DNA of 64,000 nucleotides, from assembly GCF_007279655.1 (NCBI RefSeq), contig NZ_QKWN01000002.1, positions 434,001-498,000 on the forward strand. The letters are read 5' to 3'. Below the pieces are notes generated by a model. The model was given only the letters and a program-made list of their open reading frames with translations, ran no database searches and was not told the DNA's origin. The DNA comes from Robertkochia solimangrovi. Its GTDB lineage: Bacteria > Bacteroidota > Bacteroidia > Flavobacteriales > Flavobacteriaceae. Of this stretch, positions 15,847 to 23,961 are shown one piece after another. Position numbers and translations under genes: made by a program. Each line of letters begins with the position of its first letter. Within the stretch, counting starts at the first letter, position 1.

Positions 15847-17982
15847 ATGAATTTGAACCGGAAAATTATTTCTATCATTTTGATAGGTACACCGATAATA
15901 CTCTGGTGTTACTCATGTAAAGAAAAACTTCATGAAAATAATTCCTGGACTGTTTATAATGCAGATCGGGAAAACTCTAAATATTCTTCTTTAGACCTAA
16001 TCACCTCAGAAAATGTAGATTCACTGCATAAGATCTGGGAATTCACAATGGACGATCTGCCCAAGGGAAAGAAGTCCGGGATGAGTCAAAGTAACCCCAT
16101 TATAATTGGTAAAATCCTCTATACTCTATCTGCTAATGCTGTGGTTTATGCCATCGATATTACTTCAGGCAAGCGGTTATGGACCTTTGAAGGAGGGGCG
16201 GGTAGTGGTGTAAACCGGGGGGTCACCTATTGGGAAAAGAAATCTGATAAACGTATTCTTTTTGCCGGAGGCAACCAGCTTTATGCACTGGATGCCATCA
16301 CCGGAAAATCCATTTCTTCCTTTGGAAACCAGGGTAAAGTTGACCTCAGGATCGGATTACGAGATGATCCGGATAAAATGTTTATGACCGTATCAACACC
16401 CGGAATCATATATAAAGATCTGATCATACTCGGAAATCGTCTGCAGGATAAAAAGGGAGCACCACCGGGTTATATCCGGGCCTACAATTGCCTGACCGGG
16501 AAGCTTGAATGGACTTTTCATACGATCCCTTTACCCGGTGAACCGGGAAATGAAACCTGGCCGGAACATGCCTGGAAGACTTCCGGAGGCGTCAATAACT
16601 GGGCTGGAATGAGCCTCGATGATGAATTGGGAATAGTCTATATTCCATTGGGCTCTCCTACCTATGATAATTATGGAGCCGACAGGAAGGGAGCGAATCT
16701 CTACGGAAACTCATTACTGGCACTCGATGCAGCCACCGGATCCTATAAATGGCATTTTCAGGTCGTACACCATGACTTGTGGGATTATGATCTGCCGGCA
16801 GCGCCCAATCTGGTCACTGTTGTTAGAGACGGGCAGGAAATCCCGGCTGTCGCCCAGATCACCAAACATGGTTTCATCTTTATCTTTGATCGCAAAACCG
16901 GTGTCTCTTTATATCCAATTCATGAAAGATCGGTTCCTTCCTCAAATTTGCCGGGAGAAGAAGCCTGGCCTTCACAACCCTTTCCGGAAAAACCAGATCC
17001 GTTTGTTAAACAAGGAATCAGGGAAACAGATCTTCAAAATTCAACGGCGATTTCATTTGATTCCCTACTTCAAAAGTTCAGGAGTTACCGACATGAAGGG
17101 TTGTTTACCCCTCCGGATCTAAAAGGTACGCTTTCGTTACCGGGAAGCCTTGGCGGGGGTGAATGGGGTGGTGCTGCCTATGACAAAGAGACCGGGATCT
17201 TATATATAAGAGGTAATAATGCACCGGAACTGATCACACTGGTCAGACAACCAGTTAAAAACGATAAAAATACTCCCCCCGACAAACTGGCAAGTGAAAT
17301 CTATCAATGGCATTGCGCGAGTTGTCACGGACTGCAAAAACAGGGGGTAGGTACTACGACCCCAGCCCTTACTGGAATCCATAGCCGCCTTTCCAGAGAG
17401 GAGGCCAAAAAACGGATCGAAAATGGAAGTGGGATTATGCCCGCTTTCGGAAATGTATTTTTAGAGGAGGAATTAGACGCTTTGCTCGATTTCGTTTATG
17501 ATGACCGCCGTGTGATCAGCGAAACACAATCAAAAGAACACGAGGTAGCCACTTCTGGTGAAAATTTAAACTTCATCAATAAGACCGCATATAGAATATG
17601 GACGGATGATAAAGGGAACCGAACTATTAAACCACCCTGGGGCACTTTACAGGCGCTAAATGTCGCTACCGGTGAATACCTCTGGAAAGTACCGGTAGGT
17701 TCCATTGATTCCTTACAAACTGGTACAACTGCGACCGGACTGGAAGGAAGGCCAGGACCCATCGTTACCGCTGGCGGACTTATATTTATCAGTGGGGGTG
17801 AGGATCGGAAATTACAAGCGTATGATAAACGCAGCGGCGAAATGCTATGGGAGTATCCCTTACCGGCCATCGCAAATGCTACGCCATCTACCTATGAATG
17901 GGACGAAAAACAATATGTCGTAATTAGTGTGGGGGGTACCGATGTCCATCCAGCCGGAAGTATCATGGTATTCGGACTCTGA
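15847..17982 (+). CDS. PQQ-dependent dehydrogenase with internal cytochrome c domain
   Basis: At 711 residues this quinoprotein has an N-terminal signal ending in CYSC, so it is probably a lipoprotein. Its beta-propeller has repeated tryptophan-docking segments (YALDAITGKSISSFG, LLALDAATGSYKWHFQ, LQALNVATGEYLWKVP). A c-type cytochrome is inserted near residues 475-550, with the haem motif Cys490-Ala-Ser-Cys493-His494. Sequence order resembles membrane glucose dehydrogenase-like PQQ enzymes of Bacteroidota. It would oxidise a sugar or alcohol in the periplasm and pass electrons through the haem to the respiratory chain. No PQQ synthesis gene is in the window. It is next to, and convergent with, the LytTR system at 17999-19709. 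Confidence 0.88.
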   Translation: MNLNRKIISIILIGTPIILWCYSCKEKLHENNSWTVYNADRENSKYSSLDLITSENVDSLHKIWEFTMDDLPKGKKSGMSQSNPIIIGKILYTLSANAVVYAIDITSGKRLWTFEGGAGSGVNRGVTYWEKKSDKRILFAGGNQLYALDAITGKSISSFGNQGKVDLRIGLRDDPDKMFMTVSTPGIIYKDLIILGNRLQDKKGAPPGYIRAYNCLTGKLEWTFHTIPLPGEPGNETWPEHAWKTSGGVNNWAGMSLDDELGIVYIPLGSPTYDNYGADRKGANLYGNSLLALDAATGSYKWHFQVVHHDLWDYDLPAAPNLVTVVRDGQEIPAVAQITKHGFIFIFDRKTGVSLYPIHERSVPSSNLPGEEAWPSQPFPEKPDPFVKQGIRETDLQNSTAISFDSLLQKFRSYRHEGLFTPPDLKGTLSLPGSLGGGEWGGAAYDKETGILYIRGNNAPELITLVRQPVKNDKNTPPDKLASEIYQWHCASCHGLQKQGVGTTTPALTGIHSRLSREEAKKRIENGSGIMPAFGNVFLEEELDALLDFVYDDRRVISETQSKEHEVATSGENLNFINKTAYRIWTDDKGNRTIKPPWGTLQALNVATGEYLWKVPVGSIDSLQTGTTATGLEGRPGPIVTAGGLIFISGGEDRKLQAYDKRSGEMLWEYPLPAIANATPSTYEWDEKQYVVISVGGTDVHPAGSIMVFGL

Positions 17983-17998
17983 TACACACGATTCATGG

Positions 17999-18691
17999 TC
18001 AGGACTGAATGCGTTCAAAGAAACCATCTTTATAACTGTCTCCGATCGGAATGAGATGCGTCAATTTCGTAGTGATACGATGCCTTTCAATCGAAATGAT
18101 ATGCTTTAAATTAATGATATAGGATTTATGGATTCGATGGAAATTTTCAGGCAAGCGGCCCTGAACATCCTTTAAATTATCCAGACTTAAAATCTTTTTT
18201 TGATCGGAAAGATAATATTCGATATAATCACTGGCTGCCTTGATATAAACAATATCCTGAGTACTGATCTTTAAGGTTATATAACCGGTTTTCACAAAGA
18301 TGAAATCAGCATTGTTCCCTGCGACAGACTGAGACCGACCAACAGGATTGATCCTGTCGATCGCTTTCACAAAACGATCATAGGATATAGGTTTTAAAAG
18401 GTAATCGATCACATTGAATTCATAGCCATCTAACGCATATTCCGAATAGGCTGTGGTTAAGATCACAGCACACTTATCGCCGATGATCTTCATAAACTGA
18501 ATACCTGTGAGTTCAGGCATCTGAATATCCAGAAGCACCAGATCGACCTTATTATTCTGAACCAATTCGAGAATTTCAAAAGCATCCGTTTGAGCAGCAA
18601 CCAATTCCAGTGCGGTAGTCTTCTCCACATAGTCCTTTAATATTTCTAAGGCTATGGGCTCGTCATCCAGTATGGCGGTTCTAATTTTCAT
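17999..18691 (-). CDS. LytTR-family response regulator
   Basis: The 230-residue protein has a receiver domain with an acidic pair in AILDDEP, phospho-acceptor Asp in VLLDIQMPEL, and Lys in LLKPISYDRF. A LytTR DNA-binding domain lies at about residues 130-225 (IVYIKAASDYIEYYL, FHRIHKSYIINLKHI). Its start overlaps the stop of the sensor gene by 11 nt, so the two are translationally coupled. LytTR regulators bind direct repeats upstream of their target genes. No target is proven here. Confidence 0.93.
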   Translation of the reverse strand: MKIRTAILDDEPIALEILKDYVEKTTALELVAAQTDAFEILELVQNNKVDLVLLDIQMPELTGIQFMKIIGDKCAVILTTAYSEYALDGYEFNVIDYLLKPISYDRFVKAIDRINPVGRSQSVAGNNADFIFVKTGYITLKISTQDIVYIKAASDYIEYYLSDQKKILSLDNLKDVQGRLPENFHRIHKSYIINLKHIISIERHRITTKLTHLIPIGDSYKDGFFERIQS

Positions 18692-19709
18692 TCCCTTGTA
18701 ATGTTAAGTCGATTTTATAAAACGCTTCCGATTGGTCTATCTTCAAGGTATGACGATTCGGATATAATAGCTCCAACCTCTTTTTAATATTGTCCAATCC
18801 GATTCCTTTTTGTTCATCCTTGTTGATCTTGCCATTACTATTCTCAGAAATAAAGTGGACATTATTATTTTTAACTTCCAGTAATATTTTAAACGGCATA
18901 GCTGTCCCGGTTAATTTCCCGTGCTTGAAAGCATTCTCAACAAAGGTGATCAGGAGATAGGGGGGTACCATGATCGGAGAAGTATCTCCATTTTTTTGAA
19001 TATCCAGCTGTAATGGGAGATTCAGGCGAATAGCCTGAAGCGCAATAAAATCTTCGAGCATTTCCCATTCCTTATCCAGGCTGACCATTTGATTCTTTTC
19101 ATAGAGCATATACCGCATTAAATTACTCAATTGAAGAATAGCTTCATGGGTATGATCTGATTTTTTGTAAGCCAGTCCGTAGATCGAATTCAATGCGTTG
19201 AAAAGAAAATGCGGACTCACCTGTAATTTCAGAAAATCGAGTTCAGCATTTTTGGTAGTGATCTCCAGTTCAGCTTTCTCCTTTTGCAACCTTATCTGAT
19301 AATCGAGTAGAAACAGTAAAAACCCAACCACGATATAGATGCTGGCATAGTAAAGATTATCACTGACATAATACTGGAAGGAAACACCCTCAAAATAATT
19401 TCCATGACCGAGAACTAACGGACTTATCACTTCTTCAATAACATACCGAAAGCTTATAAAGAACGTAAAGAGAAATAGGATCACCCCAACGATTTTATAC
19501 CATTTTCGCCGCGGCCAGACGTTATTCCAAAGCATATAGCTCAACCAAAAGATGGCGGAAATATAGAGGAGTTGCGTTAGTATGAAATAGTTAAATATTC
19601 GAGTCCAAACAATAGGTTTCCCCGAATTTAAGCTATTCAACAGATCGAATCCGAAAAGGAAAAGCAGAATACAGATACTGTAAAGGACGATTCTTTGATT
19701 TTTGGTCAT
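18681..19709 (-). CDS. LytS/YehU-type sensor histidine kinase
   Basis: This protein has four hydrophobic segments in its first 145 residues (TM helices) and then a coiled linker. The His_kinase box is LQVSPHFLFNALNSIYGL, followed by a short HATPase domain (VENAFKHGKL, GIGLDNIKKRLELLYP). The start is set at ATG 19709, giving 342 residues; a TTG 27 nt further upstream is the alternative. It is first in the operon and overlaps the LytTR regulator gene by 11 nt. The signal it senses is unknown. Confidence 0.9.
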   Translation of the reverse strand: MTKNQRIVLYSICILLFLFGFDLLNSLNSGKPIVWTRIFNYFILTQLLYISAIFWLSYMLWNNVWPRRKWYKIVGVILFLFTFFISFRYVIEEVISPLVLGHGNYFEGVSFQYYVSDNLYYASIYIVVGFLLFLLDYQIRLQKEKAELEITTKNAELDFLKLQVSPHFLFNALNSIYGLAYKKSDHTHEAILQLSNLMRYMLYEKNQMVSLDKEWEMLEDFIALQAIRLNLPLQLDIQKNGDTSPIMVPPYLLITFVENAFKHGKLTGTAMPFKILLEVKNNNVHFISENSNGKINKDEQKGIGLDNIKKRLELLYPNRHTLKIDQSEAFYKIDLTLQGNEN

Positions 19710-19893
19710 AACCCTAAAAATAAGGGGTGAGGTCAAATTAAACTAATAAAATCTGTAAACCCTGAAAATCGGTCGGTGAATCCGGAAATAGCGAGTTTTA
19801 AGGTTTACAGGGTAGTTTAATGGTTATACAGAACTTATTTGATAATGATAAGAGTTTGTGACAGCTTGCAGTATCAATTAAAATAATCGAACT

Positions 19894-20805
19894 ATGAAAC
19901 ATCATTTAATTATTATCAGTTTAGCCATGTTACTTACTGCGAGCCTTTGCGCTCAGAATGTCAACTGGGAAAAGATTGAAAATGCGGATCCGGACAAAAT
20001 TTTAGTAGCAGGAACAAAACCTACGGAGGTACTGTTATTAGGAACTTTCCATTTTAACTATCCCGGCCTGGATTCCCATAAAACAGCCGAAGAAGATAAA
20101 ATGGATATCCTTTCAGACCAAAAGCAAAAGGAATTAAAAGAGATGCTGGAGGTGATCGAGAAGTTCAAACCCACAAAGATCTATATCGAATCTTTTAAAC
20201 AATCGTATCATGATTCATTGTATGCAGCATATTTGAATGGAAATTTTGAACTGAAAAGAAGTGAAGTATACCAGGTTGCCTATCGCTTAGGTGCAGCATT
20301 GGGACATAAAAAGTTATATGCCGTAGATGCTTCGAATCTGATTTCAGCATTCAGTAATAATCTGACCAAGGAGGAACAGGCATCTTTTACGGAAAAATTA
20401 TATGGAACCACTTCAGAATCGGTTAATGATGACTCCGATATATTCTGGAACGCCAGATACCGAAAACTTTATGATGCCAGTGATGAAATGGAAAAGAACA
20501 TGTCTCTGCTGGAAACATTCTTGATGATGGCCAAGCCAGACGTACTTACACGTATGCATGGTCATTATCTATCATCTGGTTTCAATACCACAGATGACCA
20601 GGGTCCCGATGCATTGGCCATGTGGTGGTACAGCCGTAATCTCAGGATCTTCAACAATATTCTGAAAACACAACCCACAGAGAACGACAGAATCCTGGTC
20701 TTATTCGGAAACGGTCATATGTCGATCTTAAACCAATGCTTTAAAGCCGCACCGAAATTCAAAGTAGTAACGCTGGAATCGTTGGTAAAGGAATCTTATA
20801 ATTAG
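19894..20805 (+). CDS. DUF5694-like secreted protein (TraB/TIKI-related fold)
   Basis: The 303-residue protein has a signal peptide (cleavage after about residue 20, LCAQ). It contains LLGTFHFNYPG near residue 50, FKPTKIYIESF near residue 110 and GNGHMSIL at the C-terminal end. GTFHF and GNGH are the paired metal/active-site-like motifs of the TraB/TIKI/EreA-like superfamily. I assign it to DUF5694 from memory of this pattern. A hydrolytic role in the envelope is likely but unproven. It is a single gene; a region of degenerate repeats follows. Confidence 0.6.
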   Translation: MKHHLIIISLAMLLTASLCAQNVNWEKIENADPDKILVAGTKPTEVLLLGTFHFNYPGLDSHKTAEEDKMDILSDQKQKELKEMLEVIEKFKPTKIYIESFKQSYHDSLYAAYLNGNFELKRSEVYQVAYRLGAALGHKKLYAVDASNLISAFSNNLTKEEQASFTEKLYGTTSESVNDDSDIFWNARYRKLYDASDEMEKNMSLLETFLMMAKPDVLTRMHGHYLSSGFNTTDDQGPDALAMWWYSRNLRIFNNILKTQPTENDRILVLFGNGHMSILNQCFKAAPKFKVVTLESLVKESYN

Positions 20806-21130
20806 GTAAACAGTAACGCAGAAAACTGTTTTCTGAATTACTTGTTACAGTGTGAAATAGTGACATAGTGAAGCTGTTTTCTGAATTCAATTCACATTTC
20901 TCAATTCTCAATTCTCAATACATGTTATTTAAGGCAGTGAGCAGTGATGCAGTAAACAACTTTCTGTTTTCTGCATTTCTGTTTTCGAACAATTATTAGT
21001 GGTATTTGAGGGATTATTGTTTTGTCCTATAATTTATATTATGTAAAATAGAAAATTTAGAAAGTAACGGAAATAACACCCTTCCTTCACCATTGTCACC
21101 AGTATCCTTATTGTAATTCGTATCAATAAA
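20806..21130. repeat. Repeat-rich intergenic region
   Basis: Convergent-gene spacer of 325 nt. It holds two copies of CTGTTTTCTGAATT (about 20828 and 20873), a related TTCTGTTTTCTGCATT, and a tandem run of the 7-mer TCTCAAT/TCTCAAT (20899-20919). CAGTGA/GTAACGCAG words also recur. No ORF or terminator-like hairpin was recognised. Related words appear at 9017-9100 and 27069-27120. Confidence 0.55.
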
Positions 21131-21820
21131 CTAAAGATCAGTTTTAAAATACCAGATCGGACTTTTGTTTTCTGCACCGTCAAGATCTTTTGCGACTACG
21201 CGCCAATAATACACCGGTTTGCTTTCCAGACTTAAATGTAAACTCGTACCGCTTTGTCCGGTGCTTATCAGATAATCCGGCGGATAATTCTCTGAAAGAA
21301 ATATATCGTACGTCAGCGGATCATCATCGATATCATAACAACTCCATTGTAACAATACAGCATTTGAACTAAGCGTATCATTTAAAACCGGACTTATCAA
21401 TTCCGGTGCAAATGGCTTATAGTTCGCTAAAGTCGGATCATCGAGATAGATTTGCCGGTAGCCTGAAAAATCGCTGGTGTTGCGCATTTGATCCATGGCA
21501 CGAACACGCCAGTAATACGGAACTCCTCGTTTCAGTTCTGTTTCATAGGAATTTGTTTCAGATCGATTTGAATAAAACAGATCCGTGAAGTCAATATTTC
21601 TGGATATCTGTAGATTGTAAGAAACACTCTCATGCTCCGGGTCTAACGACTCATCCCAACTGAATTCGACATTACCCCCTTTGATAAGCTCATAGTTATC
21701 AGGAGTGTTCAATTCTGGGATCGCTGGTGGTAAATTTTCCACCACTCCCGTATTGCCATCATCCGCACATGAAAAAAGCATGGCAGAAATTACCAGGTAT
21801 AGTAGTTTAGGTTGTTTCAC
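21131..21820 (-). CDS. Lipoprotein with two fibronectin-III-like domains
   Basis: The 229-residue protein has a lipobox with Cys18 (LFSC). Two repeated modules of about 100 residues follow, each with PxIPELNTPD or PFAPELISPV at the start. Next come a FSWDESLDPEHESVSYNLQIS / LQWSCYDIDDDPLTYDIFLS core and YYWRVRAMD / YYWRVVAKDLDG at the end. These are Fn3-type beta-sandwich repeats that often hold Ca2+ between D-rich loops. It is probably exposed at the cell surface, where such proteins mediate binding to polysaccharide or protein. No enzyme domain is present. Confidence 0.8.
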   Translation of the reverse strand: MKQPKLLYLVISAMLFSCADDGNTGVVENLPPAIPELNTPDNYELIKGGNVEFSWDESLDPEHESVSYNLQISRNIDFTDLFYSNRSETNSYETELKRGVPYYWRVRAMDQMRNTSDFSGYRQIYLDDPTLANYKPFAPELISPVLNDTLSSNAVLLQWSCYDIDDDPLTYDIFLSENYPPDYLISTGQSGTSLHLSLESKPVYYWRVVAKDLDGAENKSPIWYFKTDL

Positions 21821-22229
21821 TTTGATTGGTATAATGCTTTTACACAGCTTTAAAGTGACTTATTTCCAGCAAAATAAACATTCAGTACGCGATTGCCATA
21901 AATTTCAGTCAAAATGCATTAAATCCGGAATAAACTGATATTTAAAGCATTACAAAGTCTTCCATTAATGTGTCAACCTTCCCTCCTGTTCGCACTATTT
22001 TTAAGGTATATTTTCTGTACCAAATGACGTTTATCGGCTATACATAACACTTAATCGATGAAATTTTATAAAAATTTTAACACCTCAATCAAACGCCGTA
22101 GAACTTTGATTATAATAGTGTTATCGGTGGATTAATCTGACAAAACCCCATATAATCCGGGATTTTGGACTTTCAATATGATCTGATCTTCCGATTTGAC
22201 CGTAAGTATAACAAACTATAAATATCATT
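21821..22229. other. Divergent regulatory region between Fn3 lipoprotein and OmpA
   Basis: 409 nt with no credible ORF. It should hold both promoters. GAACTTTG at about 22107-22114 is near the TAnnTTTG pattern but 116 nt from the OmpA ATG. An imperfect inverted word pair (AATGCATTAAAT and ATTTAAAGCATT) lies around 21915-21953. Nothing is certain. Confidence 0.35.
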
Positions 22230-23063
22230 ATGAAAAAACTATCAATCTCATTGCTTGCAGTTGTTTTGCTAGCATCTTGTGTATCGAAGAAGAAATACGT
22301 GGCCCTTCAGCAGGAAAACGGTGAAATTAAAAGTGAATTGACTAAAACCACCGTTGAAAAAGAAGAACTGGAACGTAAATTCGAAGCAATTCAGGCTCGT
22401 GTAGATGACTATAACTCTCGTATCAATTCCCTTACTGAAGAAAAGAACGGAATGCTTGTATCTGTTGAAGATGTAGCCGTGATGTCTGAAGACGCTAAAA
22501 AAGGAATGCGAGAGACTCTTAAAAACGTAGATCCTGCTGCGCTTAGTCAAGCTAAAACTCTTAAAGATTCTATGAATCTTGCTGTTTCTTATAACCTCCA
22601 GAAAAGTATCGATAGCAATGAACTTAATGAAGATGAGGATATCGCTATCAATATCGAAGAGACCGTAGTAATGATCTCTATTTCTGACAAGCTGCTTTTC
22701 AATACTGCCAGCTACAGAGTTAGTAATAAAGCTGATGATATCTTGAAGAAACTTGCTGACGTGATCAACTCTGAGCCAAGTGTTGAAGTAATGGTTGAAG
22801 GGCATACCGATGCCCGTACTATCCACAATGAAAAAGTTTCTGATAACTGGGATCTAAGTGTTCTTCGTGCGACTTCTGTAGTTCGTAAGTTGCAGAATGA
22901 GTTCGGTGTTGACCCGGCTAAACTGATCGCTTCTGGTCGTAGCAGCTACCATCCGGTTGCTGACAATGAAACCAAAGAGAATCGTTCTAAAAACAGAAGA
23001 ACTCGTATCGTGATCCTTCCGAATATCGATAAGTTCTTTGCGCTTATGGCTTCAAACGAATAA
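22230..23063 (+). CDS. OmpA-family lipoprotein with coiled-coil stalk
   Basis: The 277-residue protein has a lipobox with Cys17 (LASC). A coiled coil over about residues 20-75 (alternating E/K-rich heptads, LQQENGEIKSEL) lifts a peptidoglycan-binding OmpA domain at about residues 150-265. That domain has EGHTDARTIHNEK and RSKNRRTRIVILP. Its codon use looks biased toward a small set of codons, as in highly expressed genes; that is a visual impression. It is a single gene with a terminator. Role: an anchor from outer membrane to cell wall. Confidence 0.9.
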   Translation: MKKLSISLLAVVLLASCVSKKKYVALQQENGEIKSELTKTTVEKEELERKFEAIQARVDDYNSRINSLTEEKNGMLVSVEDVAVMSEDAKKGMRETLKNVDPAALSQAKTLKDSMNLAVSYNLQKSIDSNELNEDEDIAINIEETVVMISISDKLLFNTASYRVSNKADDILKKLADVINSEPSVEVMVEGHTDARTIHNEKVSDNWDLSVLRATSVVRKLQNEFGVDPAKLIASGRSSYHPVADNETKENRSKNRRTRIVILPNIDKFFALMASNE

Positions 23064-23091
23064 GTATTTTATTGATTTTGATTATATGTCA

Positions 23092-23125
23092 GGGCTGTCT
23101 TCTATTTGGAAGGCAGCCTTTTTTT
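23092..23125 (+). terminator. Terminator after the coiled-coil OmpA gene
   Basis: GGGCTGTCTTC and GGAAGGCAGCC form an 11-bp stem with two G-T pairs and a 5-nt loop, followed by a T-run. It runs into the 3' end of the convergent sigma-like gene (stop at 23124). Confidence 0.85.
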
Positions 23126-23813
23126 ATTCCAGATTCTTCCGAAAGCTCTTCCGTACCGACATCATGATCTCCCGAATCTCATCGATGGTTACTTTTTGTA
23201 CCAATGCGATCTCCTCGAAGTCCATTTTGCCGAACAAATAAAGATCCAGAATATTAGAAGTTTTTCTGGGCAACCATTTATACACCCGATGAATCGCGAG
23301 TCGCTTTTCAGTATCAAGTTTGATCGTATGATCTTTTTCGGCGATCATACTGACGATGTTCTTTTCGGTGTCATCATACAGAAATACTGGGCGCTCCCCT
23401 CCTTCCTGATGGTATGAGATATCATCGAGTTCATCCTTCATCACTATATCCTCCTCTGCATCCAGAAAATATTGTTCATCCATCATCTGCAGTTCTTTTT
23501 TGAGGATTTTACTGGTACTGACCGTGTCCTTGTGAAAGGATTCCTGTTTGTAAAGTTTGTTCAGCCGTTTTTCAACACAGGTAAATAACAGGATCTTAAG
23601 TTCCTTAAGGTTATTTACGGTTTCTCTTTTTTCATATAATCTGAGGATTGCATCATCCAGGAGTCCGCCTGCCTTATACATATTCTTTGGCACCACTCCA
23701 GAAGTCTCTGCAAGGAAAAGACGATGTTTGATATAAGGATAGATATCAGGTACTACACGTAATACCATCTTGCCGAAATCCACATCACTTAATTGCTTGA
23801 AATCAGTCTCCAT
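23124..23813 (-). CDS. Sigma-70-like (ECF-like) protein, divergent
   Basis: The 229-residue protein starts at the ATG at 23813. A longer frame exists to 23951 but would begin inside the terminator stem of the upstream metalloprotease, so it is rejected. The N-terminal part is all-helical with a LLDDAILRLYEKR segment that resembles region 2 of ECF sigma factors. The C-terminal part (FGKMDFEEIALVQKVTIDEIREIMMSVRKSFRK) reads as a region 4 helix-turn-helix. A charged insert of about 60 residues lies between them. The usual region 2 DNA-melting motifs are not clear, so sigma activity is uncertain. It is convergent with OmpA. Confidence 0.5.
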   Translation of the reverse strand: METDFKQLSDVDFGKMVLRVVPDIYPYIKHRLFLAETSGVVPKNMYKAGGLLDDAILRLYEKRETVNNLKELKILLFTCVEKRLNKLYKQESFHKDTVSTSKILKKELQMMDEQYFLDAEEDIVMKDELDDISYHQEGGERPVFLYDDTEKNIVSMIAEKDHTIKLDTEKRLAIHRVYKWLPRKTSNILDLYLFGKMDFEEIALVQKVTIDEIREIMMSVRKSFRKNLE

Positions 23814-23895
23814 TTTTAAGTGTATTTGAGTGTTTATGCGGTATAGCAAGGGAAAAATCGCTATACGTAAGATACATAATTTTGAGGACATTCCG

Positions 23896-23930
23896 GAAAA
23901 AAAGAAGCCCGGAAGCATTACTTCCGGGCT
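23896..23930 (-). terminator. Terminator of the large zinc metalloprotease gene
   Basis: AGCCCGGAAG and CTTCCGGGCT form a 10-bp stem around five bases; on the minus strand a T-run follows. It lies just past the metalloprotease stop. Confidence 0.9.
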
Positions 23931-23961
23931 CTGAAATTTGAATCTTTTCAAGAAGACTTAC

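Noticed and set aside
23124-23951. Longer frame of the sigma-like gene starting at 23951
   Set aside because: Its first codons run through the terminator stem of the metalloprotease gene; the ATG at 23813 is the sensible start.
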